DNA of 64,000 nt. Source: Erpobdella octoculata. Taxonomy: Eukaryota; Annelida; Clitellata; Hirudinida; Erpobdellidae. The notes below the pieces were generated by a model that saw only the letters and a list, made by a program, of their open reading frames with translations, was not told the origin of the DNA and searched no databases. Location: contig OZ022244.1 of assembly GCA_963978895.1 (NCBI GenBank), positions 27,724,257-27,788,256 on the forward strand, in the 5' to 3' direction. Shown here in pieces: positions 11,301-21,655 of this stretch. Position 1 is the first letter of the stretch. Each line of letters starts with the position of its first letter. A program made the translations under genes and the position numbers.

Positions 11301-11766
11301 GTCTAAAAGAATTCATACCAGATTAGTTTTTGTAAGTCTTCTTTTAAGTATTAAAATTCTAGATCTGAGCAGATCACTAAATTATTTTGTCAATGAAACT
11401 CTCAACTCAAAACCTAATTTAGCCATTGTAACATTGTAACCAAACAATTTCATCAAGTTTGCTGTTTGTTAGTGTAATAACAGCACACATAATTGCGTCC
11501 ACTTAATAGTTTAAGTGTAATTTTCACTTCGCATCAGGTAATTCATTTCGAACTATTTAAAGAAGGTAAAAGTTATGCATAAAAATGTTAGCATAGAAAC
11601 AAGATGTGCTACTTTCTGCGGCGGCAATGAATCTAACTTGTGAACTAAAAACAATAAATATTTTTATGTTTATAACGTCATATTATTCTCTCTAGAAAGA
11701 ATGTTGCCAATGTTTCCTGAACTCGATGTCCCTTTAGTGCCATCGTCGTTCCATCTTAGCCCCAGA

Positions 11767-13619
11767 CAGGCCCGTAGGCAGGATTTAGTGAGTGGGGGGG
11801 CTATGAAAATTAGTAGGGGGGCTACTGACGAACGAAGGCACCGAAGAAACCTGAGCACTAGCGCCGCAGGTGCGAAGCACCTCACAATAAGGAGATTCGC
11901 CAAAGCATTTTGTAGCATTTGACAAAAAATGGCATCCAAGTTTGGATATCCTATTATGTAATTTTAGATTTTCTAAGAGTTGCAATATGCTGCTCGTAAT
12001 AACAAAAGTTACCAATTTCTACAGGCAATTTTGTTAAATAACAGTATGCTCGTTGTTATCCACAATCTTAATTTTTGATGCGTGCATGGCTCACCACTAG
12101 GGTTGACAGCACTGAATCAAATTGTCCAAATTTAATTACTGATTAAGACAACTGTTACAGTCCACAATAAAAAAAATTGCTTATTTTATTTTTGATAAAA
12201 ACTTTTACATCTGTATCAAATGCTAAAAAATCAATAAAATAAAATCGGATTTAAATATTTGTTTTGACAAAGATCAAACCACATTATAATAAAATCTACT
12301 ATTTAGTTTACTGTCTCATTTTAAGTTACTAAACATCCATTTATGCGTTACACATAAAACTTGTCATCAGTTTCTAAACAATCTAAATAGAAGATTAGAT
12401 TATATATCAAGTCTATCATTGAACATATATTGTTATAAAGATTGTGTGGTTTGACAGTAAGCTTTAAATAGTTTCTTTAAATTAATCAGTTCAGAATATT
12501 GGGGTTAATAGTATTGCAGTGTTAGACTAGCACTAAAAAATACTAAATTATGAAAATAGTTTGAATTATTGAGAGTCATTCAAAAATCAAAAGCCAAAGT
12601 TTGTCAGCTAAGCTGAATTAGCTTCTTTCTCTGTTCTAAAACTGTAAGATTAAAGTTATTATAATATTGGAAGACTACGTCCAAGCACTGATTATGAAAC
12701 TCATGACAATTTTCATGTGTAAAACATGAATGGATGTGTAGTAGCTTGAAATGAGAAACTAAACGAAAAAGTCCATTTCGTTATAATATGGTTTGATCAT
12801 TGTCAAGACAATTATTTGAATCCGATTTTATTTTATTGCATTCTAGGTATTTCATAGGTATCTATATCAATTGCTTTACAGAGCGATTTTTCAAATGCCA
12901 GAAGTACAAGTTTGCTTTTTCTCTCATGGGACATTGATCTTCTCTGTGGTTGTAGTACTCGTGTTAGACAAGAAAATGAATTTTCACAAGTGGCAATCGA
13001 GATGCCGAGAGTCATTGCAGCTGAATAGTGCCAATTTAGAGTAGGAAATGCATCTTTATAGTCCAGCATAAAGTCCATCATTTCCTGGAGACTGCAGCCT
13101 GGTTGAAATTTGCTTTTTAGAAACTTACTTGTACTGAGAGCCTCGTCTGCAATATATTTTTCAACATCGTCATGCCTGTCTTGTTTTAGCAGTTGCGTCA
13201 GCGGTTTAAGGTCGTTGACATCTAAAAACCTGTCTGATTTTGGTAAAAGGGCAGACACTGCACAAGTCAAACCTTTAGAATAACTTAAATAACTATCAAC
13301 AAAGCTCTCCATCAACTCTCCTGATATACCGTCCAACATGCTAAAATAAACAGCACAAAGCTTATTCCACTCTGGTGAACACTATTTTGCTTATAACAGA
13401 ATCACGTAGCATGCTAATGTGTACTTTTGCTCTTTTTTGGTCTGGGTTGTACCAATTATTCATTCTACAGTCATGCAAATTATTATTATTAATTTTATAT
13501 TTAAATTTACCTTTATTTATTTATTTTTATTTTATTTTATTTAAAATTTTACTGGGGGGGCTTACATTTTTAGTGGGGGGGCTGCAGCCCCCCCAGCCCC
13601 CCCGCTAGCTACGGGCCTG
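11767..13619 (-). mobile_element. hAT transposon, 1.85 kb, with TIRs and perfect 8-bp TSD
   Basis: The left terminus begins CAGGCCCGTAGGCAGG. The right terminus, read on the minus strand, begins CAGGCCCGTAGCTAGCGG. Poly-G tracts (GGGGGGGC) lie just inside both ends. The flanking octamer gccccaga is identical at 11759-11766 and 13620-13627, a textbook hAT TSD. Only the C-terminal part of a transposase is visible, on the minus strand (12833-13339). Much of the N-terminal transposase is absent or unrecognisable, so this copy is probably non-autonomous. Perfect TSD and intact ends suggest a fairly young insertion. Confidence 0.95.
12833..13339 (-). pseudogene. hAT transposase C-terminal fragment (dimerisation domain)
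   Basis: A 168-codon open frame. Its last third carries the hAT dimerisation signature: MTLGISIATCENSFSCL, then LQPQRRSMSHERKSKLVLLAFE, corresponding to the family pattern 'S.A..ERSFS.L...K...R..M...RL..L..L'. It lacks the N-terminal zinc finger and the DDE catalytic core, so it is a fragment of a hAT transposase of the kind related to THAP0/ZMYM proteins. It lies wholly inside the TIR-bounded element and is not a host gene. Confidence 0.88.
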
Positions 13620-13627
13620 GCCCCAGA

Positions 13628-14154
13628 CTAGACCCGTGATGACTCAACTCTTGAAAGAGCCGGCGTTTGCTCCATTATTTAGTTTAAGTTCAGCAGCAAG
13701 AAGAAGCCTGGCACTGTACTACGAAGCAATGGGCGTGCGCGAGTAGGTTTCGAGTGGGTAATTACGGAACTACACTTGAATTAAAATTGAAGCTTAGTTA
13801 ATCACCTCAGATATAGGTTACAGAGTATCAGGTTGTTATCATTGGCGTTCAACTTAGAACTTGATTTGTATCTAACCGGATAAAAGACCTTTTAACAGAG
13901 CCTTTCGACGGCTCCGTAGTACGAACTACGAGAAATACATTAGAAGAAAGTTGAAAAATATATACTCTTGTCTTCTTTGTAATGACTTTTGCAATTATGA
14001 AAGGAAGTTATTAGAGGTGGCTCCGGCGTTCTTTGTCGAGTCGCTGTCTTATCGGCCAAAAATTGGTCTGTTCACACGTTCGTTTTCCGTCAATTATTGA
14101 TAGTATTAAATCAGGAATATTGAGAAAAGTTGTCCGTGCTCAGAAGCGCAAGAG
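13628..14154. other. Non-coding flank between hAT element and small ORF
   Basis: Mixed-composition sequence with more CpG than its surroundings. A 35-codon ORF at 13639-13746 and the short ORF interrupted by the hAT insertion at 11701-11766 have no support beyond being open. No exon was recognised. Confidence 0.4.
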
Positions 14155-14283
14155 ATGGATAACAGCCTTTCCTCAGGTCGTGAGATTGTAGTCGTTATGA
14201 CAGACGGTAAACCAACAACCGTTATTAAACAGAAAAACGAAGATGGTTTTTTTGCTTCCGCAAAGAAGTTGCCGTTCAAGTAA
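14155..14283 (+). CDS. Small ORF (42 aa), function unknown
   Basis: ATG to TAA, 42 codons: MDNSLSSGREIVVVMTDGKP, followed by a basic C-terminus FFASAKKLPFK. Its last 20 or so nucleotides and everything 3' of it to about 14487 are duplicated in inverted orientation at 10985-11214. No homologue is recognised. It may be a genuine small gene, a transposon-captured fragment, or chance. Confidence 0.3.
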   Translation: MDNSLSSGREIVVVMTDGKPTTVIKQKNEDGFFASAKKLPFK

Positions 14284-14487
14284 AGTAATATTTCGTCTGC
14301 ATTTATTTATTTAATTAATTTATTTATTTATTTATTATTAAAATTAAAAGGCAGATTTTGCATAAGTATATTTATTTTTTGCTTTTCTTAGATTAATTAA
14401 AAAAAACCAATAAATTGGTTCACCGATGTTTAAACAAATTTTCTAGTGTTTATTTCGCAGCGATATTTATGACTGTTTATCATTTTA
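14262..14487 (+). repeat. Arm C' of a long-range inverted repeat
   Basis: Inverted partner of 10985-11214. The two arms bracket about 3 kb including the hAT element at 11767-13619. Shared sequence includes gcttccgcaaag, ttgccgttcaagtaaagtaat and ccaataaattggttcaccga. Confidence 0.9.
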
Positions 14488-14714
14488 ATATATTAATTTA
14501 TTCCACTTTGCGCGCTGCTGCTACTACAAGAGGAAATGCTATTCTGCTGTTGAGAGTAGGGCGTGCGACCGTGAGGCTGGTAAGGTTTGTTTATTTCGCT
14601 GACGGTTTTCGCGTTAGCATCCATTAAAAAAAAACTGCATCATCGGACATCGGACTTTTGTATTTATCAATTGTTAGTACTTACAACTTTTAAGGGGAGC
14701 TCCTTGAATTTTAG

Positions 14715-17700
14715 ATTCACGTCCAGCAACAATAAAACTACTGATCAAATCGAAACTAAAGTGAGTTTCTTCTAAAAGTTAGTTTTTCTTTCTAATTTTT
14801 GTAAAAATTTTTAATGACGTTAGCGTTTGTCAAAAATGACGAATATTATTTTTCAATATTTCTACTACATAGAGATTAAAGTCAGAAAATGCCTTACTTC
14901 TGAACAAAATAAAAAATTTGGAAGAGGTAAGCTAAGCTTCATTACCACATTCTTATTGCTTAAAAGTTGTATTCAATTTATTTTAAATAAGTATTGTCAC
15001 TATTGTAACCTGTATCAGATATCTATTTTATGGCAGAAAAAAATAATGAAAAAGTACAAAAATGTTAAACTAACTTTGTGCTTCCTCAGGAACTTGATTC
15101 ATTGACCCAGCAAATTTCTGATGAGAGACTGGAACATCAGGGGGACCTTGAAAAACTTAACATGGAATTGAACCAACAGGTGGTTTTCTAGAACATTTTT
15201 ATTTAGCAAATTTATTGGAGAGCAAGCACCTTTGAATTTAAGAAAAGGCACTTTATAAGTTTATTTGATTGATTGATTGATTGATTGAGCAGGAGCAAGA
15301 CAAGACAAATGATAACAAATCTCTTGGAACTGGACTGACTTGTTCAAAGGTGAATGAAAATGTTTTTTTGTATTTGTTCAGAATTTATTGATTGTTTGTT
15401 TAGTATATTTTTGGGTATTATGTTTCATTAAGTCTATAATTGAATTATTCTGTCAATTACAGTGTGGTTCAGCATTCTACTGCGGAGTCGACCTGATACG
15501 TCTAGTTGACCGAGCCAACAAGAACACAGCAGACAATCGGATTGTCCTTAAGATTGAGAGTCCTCTTGTGAGTAAGATTGTAGTAATGATAATGATAGTC
15601 ATGGTTAAGGTGATAGTCTTGTTATTATAATGGTCATGGTTATAATGATGGTCTTGGTTATGATGATAGTCATAGTTATGATGATAACCATGGTTATAAT
15701 GATGGCCGTGGTCATGATGATAGTTGGCTTGTGACAAATGAAAGGAAGAGGTTTTAAATTATCATTTTTTATGATTTGTGCATGGCTGAAAATTGGTTTC
15801 TGTTGTGACATTAAAGACACCACATATTGTTTATTATATACCATCATGTTAGTATTTGTAGGTGTTATGATAAACATTATAATATTGAATGTATATACTA
15901 TAGATAATATCATAGTAATGCTATAAATGTTGCAAATATTTTAATGTAATTGATTTTCAGAAATCTGCTTTTTGACATTTTTATAATTATTCAAATTTAA
16001 ATTGGAAAGCAGTTTTATATTGATGTCATTAATATTCGTGGTGGGATTTGGTGCCTTGCAACCATATTACGATATTAATAGTCAAAAAAGCTATTAATTA
16101 TTGAAATAAAAATTCATCAATAAACTTTTTTTCATACACTTTTATTTAACTTGAATTCTATGTCTGTCTATGGTCAAAATTTTTGAATTGATTTTTCACC
16201 AACTTTTAGACAAGTTAGAACTTTAAAACTTTCAGTATAGACTTTAGCCACCTGCCAAAACTATATTTAATAGTTTTTTAAGCAATTTAATCGTTATTTC
16301 AAATTATTTCAATATTTATTTTGTAAACACATTTAAAATTATTCACTAGATGGTGCTAGCATTAATTAAATGAACTTTCAGGTAATAATGACTATGACAA
16401 AAGCTTATTAAAATGTTGAATAAAGTATTACTATAAACAATGGTAAAATGATTATTGCATTTAGAAATTGATTTGCATAATTTAAAAAAATATAAAAGTC
16501 TGTTTCTAAAAAACTTTGTTTTTTGTACATTCTTATTTTTTTTTCATAAGCTGCCATCTCCGTTGTCACCGACGACCACGGCGAGTTCAATGGCAACTAC
16601 TCCGGAAGATGCTCCGTACCTTGCTGCGATCTCTCAGTCCGTTTCGTCGCTGTGCGCCCAGCAGCAGGTAGATGAGACGTTTCAGAAGCTGCAGGAAGAG
16701 CTTGTAGCCTGCAAGCTGAGGGAAGCTGAGTCAAGCCTGGGCTTTAAAGAGTTGCAGCAGAAGGTCAATCAGCTGGGGAAGCAATGGCAGGTAAAAATGT
16801 GTGAGATTGATTGGTCGGGATGTGTTTTGCTCGTTTGTCTAATAGGTGAAAGATACTCTTGGTCAGTGCAAAGATTTAATTTCTGTATAAATTATTGCCA
16901 TTTTCAATTTTAGACTTGAGCGATATTATATTTCAGAGCGAAGAAGATTTTTATGCTCACTGAATAAAAGCAAGTTTGAAAAGAAAATTCACGATAATTT
17001 TAGCACTCTGCTAGTTTTATTGCATTTGCCGATGGTTTTGTTTACCAGCTGAAATACAGTTTTTTTTTTATAGAGACTAAAGATTTTATTATAGATCGTT
17101 AAGGTGAAAGTTAATGAAGAAACTAGTGTTGTAGTCATAAGACATGCATGGCATTTATAACGCTTAAAGTTCTCCGTACATCTGGGTATTGTAAGGTAAA
17201 TTAAGATTCTGGGTATTGTATTATAAATTAAGATTCTTCATACATCTGGGTATTGGGGTATTGTATTATAAATTAGTGTTCTTTGTGCACCTGGGTATTG
17301 TATTATAAATTTTTGTACATCTGGGTATTGTATTACAAATTAAGATTCTTTTTACCTTTGGGTATTGTATTGTAAATTAAGGTTCTTTGTTCATCTGGGT
17401 ATTGTATTATAAAATTATTATTATATGTACTTTATTTTTATTTATTTATTGAAAACTCCTGAAGGGGTAAGCCACTAACACCAAGATGAGTAAAAAAAAA
17501 CGATTGATTAAGATTTTAAATTTTTTTAAATTTTCTGTTCTTATTTTTATTCATCAGTATTTGGAGTTCATTCGGATTGTGCTCATGGGGGTTGTGAGAT
17601 AATGTTCAAACTACATTGAAAAATTACATTTTGTTGTTATCAGCTGCTACGTTTTAAATCATGCTACACGTTCAGTTTCTAATGGCCACTAGGTTTAGTG

Positions 17701-20229
17701 GAAATTTTAGACTCCTATTTTAAAGTTTATATTGAGGATCTCCACTTTGGATACGTGTGTGAAGTTAGCAATATTGCTGGCCGTGCAAATAAAATTTAAA
17801 AAAATTTTGTGCACCGAGCTGTGATATACATTCGTTGGATGGAATTTTAAAAATGGAATCTTATGATATGATTGGTTTTTCTTCGGTTCAACAAATAAAA
17901 AAGTTATAAGCCAAAAACGACGATATTCCAATGAAAATTGGATAAAAAACGTTAGTTCTTATTTAAAAAATTATTACTTTTTTCTTACTGCTGCACTCGC
18001 AATATCCAAGACATTTGTTTTTAGAAAAATCAATTACAAATCCAACGATGTAACTATCGCTTCTATAACTAGTTTGGATAATGTTCAAGTTTTGTTGGAT
18101 ATAATTGCCATGTAATTGTTGTTTATTTTTCTATACTATAAATAACCTATTCAATCAATCTGTTAAAATGTGAAAGTGTTCCAGGGCTGACAAAATCCTT
18201 CCCCTTTTTGTCAATAGTTGTCTTGAAGTTTCACTTGAACATAAAGCCAATTATATCTTACCCTTTTTCTTGATCGTTATCATTTAATGCTACTGCAAAT
18301 TGATTTCCTGTTCATATTGATTGTTCAGCTAATAATTAATTTATTCATCCATCACCTCGCTCAGCAATTCCTCAAGGACAGCGAACATGCCAAAAGTTCC
18401 AGCGACATCAAGACCAGGACGCTGCTCGACCTCCGAGAGGCCGTCATGGCGATGAAGGTCAGAGAGACGTGCATGGTTTCCGACTTTAATGAGCTGAAGC
18501 AGAAACTCATCGAGATGGAGACTGAGGTTTTTGTTGATGTTGTCGTTTCTATTTGTCGTAGTTGAACGGCATTGTGGTTATTATGGAATTGAATTTTTTT
18601 TTAATACAGATCTGGCAAGTTAGAAAGAATATTGCTGAATAAATTTATTTTTTTATCTCACAAAACTTTTTAAAAAATGAAGTTGTTAAAATAACATATC
18701 TTCATCTTCAACACCAAATCGCAGAATAACGTGTACAAGAGGCAAGAGAAAAGGCTGCAAGAAGAAGTGGTCAAGTTGGAGGAGAAGTTGTCACTGGCTG
18801 GTCTAAGAGAGGATGAACTGGTTAATGACAACAAGGAACTTGAGAGAAAGATGTCAAACCTTGAAACCAAGGCTGGTTGATAGAGACAACTTTTGGTTTA
18901 ATAAATTAATCATTGCAAAAATGAATAAGTATAGGTATTTTTTTTAATTTAACATATTATTTAATCGATAGTTCAGGTTTATGATAAACAAAAATTGAAG
19001 TTTTTATTATTAAGACAATGTTTGATAGCTAACAATACTAATACTAATAATAATAACTAACAGTACTAATAACTGACTACCACAATATTTCTCAATTTTT
19101 GTGCATTTTTGGTTGATTAGTTTTACATCAAGAATGCCTAGGTGCATCTAATGTATTTAACTTTTTTGTTCTTGAAATTAGTACCAAGAAGACCTGATAA
19201 TGTTTAAAATAAAAGATGCCGAAAATTGTCAGTCGCTAGCTGGTATGAGAAGGAAGATTGCCGAACTTGAAATCGAGGTTTATTTTGTGCATATATATAT
19301 GTTTTTTAAATGAAATACTTAATTTTTTAGAAGTATTAATTAAATTTATTGGAATAAATTAATTTTATAATAATATGATTGATATGTACTATTTTATATG
19401 ATTTTAAAAATCTTTTTGTGAGCCAACTAATTTGTCTGCTTTTTCGGTTTTATTAAGTTTAGTTTTTAATTTTTTATTATTTAATAAATTTTGCTTAATT
19501 TTTTAAAATAGAATCAAGAGCTTGTGACAGCGTTGAAACTTAATAATGCAAGAAACTCTGAACTTTTTGAAAAATTTCGACCAAATACAGCCACGCCCGT
19601 CCCTGATGGAGGGGTTAATTTGTTTGTTTTTTTTATTTGGTTACATTTCAAGTTTTGTATTTTTTTTATTAAGATTTTTTAAAATTAACTTAATTATACA
19701 TTTAAATTTCTTTCTATTAAAACCTTTGTAGGTCAACGAATCTACAAGTAGCTACGATACGAGCCAACCATTGACGCCAACACCTTCTGCGGACATTGCG
19801 TCGGATATTTCCGTTTCCTCATCGGCGCCAACTTTTGACACAGCAGCCGTTAAAAGATCGTCGTCATTATCACCTCAACCAGTCGATCACCAACCCAACG
19901 TCCTTGAACTTTTGTCCCGGTGCGACATGTCCGACATCATGACCGAGTCGTTCTTCGCGGACGCCATGTTTCTCCAGACGGGTAATTTTTTTTCAGGGAA
20001 CGACCCGACTGCCATGTCGTCCAAGGTTAATAACGACAATGCCAGCAGTTGCTATAGTAATCACAACAACAACAATAATGCCAACAAATGTAGTGGTAGT
20101 AGTAGTAGTAGCAGTCGTTTCAACAACAACAACAATGCGTCTGTGGCCAACGGATGTGTTAATCGTAAAAAACTGACCAACCTTCAAAGTGTGGACTGCG
20201 ATTCGCTGGAAAAACTGAATGATGATTGA
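14715..20229 (+). CDS. EVI5: EVI5-like protein, C-terminal coiled-coil half (TBC half not seen)
   Basis: Eleven phase-compatible exons: 14715-14760, 14873-14926, 15090-15179, 15293-15349, 15463-15567, 16551-16790, 18365-18526, 18725-18871, 19182-19277, 19512-19613, 19732-20229 (TGA), about 531 codons. Segments match the EVI5/EVI5L coiled coil in order: IETK-RLKSENALLL right after the usual TBC end, KLQEELVACKLREAESS, LREAVMAMKVRETCMVSDF, QEDLIMFKIKDAENC, MRRKIAELEIE. The C-terminal exon is Ser/Asn-rich and low-complexity. EVI5 proteins are Rab GTPase-activating proteins acting at recycling endosomes and the midbody. The TBC catalytic domain should lie upstream but was not found down to 3 kb, so the gene is partial, has a very long intron, or is truncated. 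The fifth exon has an unusual CSKCGSAFYC motif. The 18871 junction is non-canonical (see findings). AATAAA lies at 20415 and 20424. Confidence 0.88.
15255..15290 (+). repeat. (GATT)n tract at a splice acceptor, possible LINE tail
   Basis: Five or six GATT units run directly into the acceptor of the 15293 exon and replace a normal polypyrimidine tract. The preceding aggcactttataagttta resembles the end of the L2/CR1-like LINE at 59780, whose tail is also (TTGA)n. Confidence 0.5.
15575..15730. repeat. Imperfect ATGATGGTCATGGTTATA minisatellite
   Basis: Degenerate 18-21 bp units (gatgatagtcatggttata) in the intron after the 15463-15567 exon of the EVI5-like gene. His/Tyr-rich readings on the opposite strand are artefacts. 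Confidence 0.85.
17165..17413. repeat. Tandem repeat with core CTGGGTATTGTATTATAAATTA
   Basis: About seven imperfect units of 30-40 bp carrying 'ctgggtattgtattataaa' followed by 'ttaagattctt', inside the 16790-18365 intron of the EVI5-like gene. Confidence 0.9.
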
Positions 20230-20414
20230 CGAGCAGTTTCACTCGTGGTTAACATTGATATTCGGGCATATGTGATTGGTTAATCAGGTTGGACTAGTCA
20301 TCGTCTGATTGGACAGACAGGTGTATGTATTATTTGTAGCCATCCAGCAAGTAGTAGATCTCTTAATCAGCTTAAACTCTTGATAACTTAAAAATTAATA
20401 TAAATATTAACAAT

Positions 20415-20429
20415 AATAAAAATAATAAA
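20415..20429 (+). terminator. Polyadenylation signals of the EVI5-like gene
   Basis: Two overlapping-range AATAAA hexamers (20415 and 20424) lie about 190 bp past the stop codon. They are the first good candidates on the + strand. The stretch 20430-20990 holds no gene that I can see. Confidence 0.5.
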
Positions 20430-21032
20430 ACCTTTCTTACTTGTATGTATATTTTTATCTTCTTGTAGTGCTTTCTTGTTTTATTAAATTCATACAAATA
20501 TAAAGAAAAACAATTCTTTCCTATTCAGTATATTTACACAATAATAGATTTATAACTGTTTTTAATCTCTCACAATCGTGTGTGAACTGGTAGAATAAAA
20601 ATGTTTTTTGCACGTCTTGATCAAAAAATTAATTTATTTAAATGAATATTTGAATCTCTGCAATTTATATAATATAAAAATGACTGTTTGTTTGTCTTGT
20701 ATGCAAATCCAAAGCTATTATTTTTCAATCTTTTAGTACCTTTAGACTATTTCATCTTGATGATTCAGTGGACAATTTTGTAAAAATGATAGAACGTCGA
20801 TACCCTTTGTTACATTCATAATTTAAACGTTTTTTGTCTGCATTCAATATTAAATAAAAGTTAACTTTTTTTTAAATAATAAGATGATTTAAATGAAAAT
20901 ACAACATGCAAATGTATATTGGGATGGTCATTTTTGTTTGAAGATTCTCTGGGTTTAAGTTAAAAAATCTTCGCCCCCTCAACATTTTGCTGAATCCACG
21001 CCTCTGATCCCTAACCTTGATCCTAACTCTAA

Positions 21033-21655
21033 CACCGACGGATCTAGGGGGATGCAACCCCTGACCAGATTACTAAAAAAAATTTATATGCTAAAAAATG
21101 TCTTTTTAAGCCCACCTGATTCAGCGACGAATTCATTAGCAATGCGGGATTTGAACCCCTCGTTAGATTACTGTGAAACGAGAGTGCACATCGGCATTGG
21201 AATCCCATTACTACACAGCTGAACGGAGCTTCAGTGCCATGAAAATATTGAAAAGCTCATTGAGCAACAGAACCAGGGGCGAAACTAGGCGGGGTTTTGT
21301 TTCTTTTTCTATCATTAATAAATTATTAAAGATACCAAAACAAAACTGCAGACTTTAGATAGTCAAAAAAATTTTGGCCTTTTCTGAACTTCAGCGCCTC
21401 CAGCATTTTTTTCTGGTTGCGCCCTTGAACAGAACTCAGAACCACAGATGAGCGTTTTACTGGCCTAACTTTATTATATATCCATAACGTATTGCCTTTA
21501 GAAACACACGATGTTATTAAGCCAGCAAGAATAGGCGTCTTGATTTTGCATGTTGTCTTTGTGCATACTGTTTGTTTCGTAAATTGTGAAAAAATCTCTT
21601 TTCAAGTCTTCGTTAAATTATCCTCCCCCACCAGAAAATCCTAGGTCCGTCAATG
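21033..21655 (+). mobile_element. hAT element inserted into the telomere-like array
   Basis: The left end reads CACCGACGGATCTAGGGGG. The right end, on the minus strand, reads CATTGACGGACCTAGG. Flanking octamers are aactctaa (21025-21032) and aaccctaa (21656-21663), 7 of 8 identical and both telomere-like, so the element sits within the array. Inside is a + strand hAT dimerisation fragment, AERSFSAMKILKSSLSNRT at about 21217-21273. It resumes after a nested MITE as TDERFTGLTLLYIHNVLPL, with a frame change. The transposase is not functional. Confidence 0.75.
21274..21427. mobile_element. 154-bp hAT MITE nested in the hAT element, perfect TSD
   Basis: The left end begins CAGGGGCGAAACTAGGCGGGG. 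The right end on the minus strand begins CAAGGGCGCAACCAG. The octamer aacagaac is identical on both sides (21266-21273 and 21428-21435). It interrupts the transposase fragment exactly between its LSNRT and TDERF portions, so it is younger than its host element. Confidence 0.9.

Noticed and set aside
13639..13746. 35-codon ORF next to the hAT right end, and the short ORF at 11701 before the left end
   Set aside because: When the hAT insertion is removed the frames do not join; no homology or splice support.
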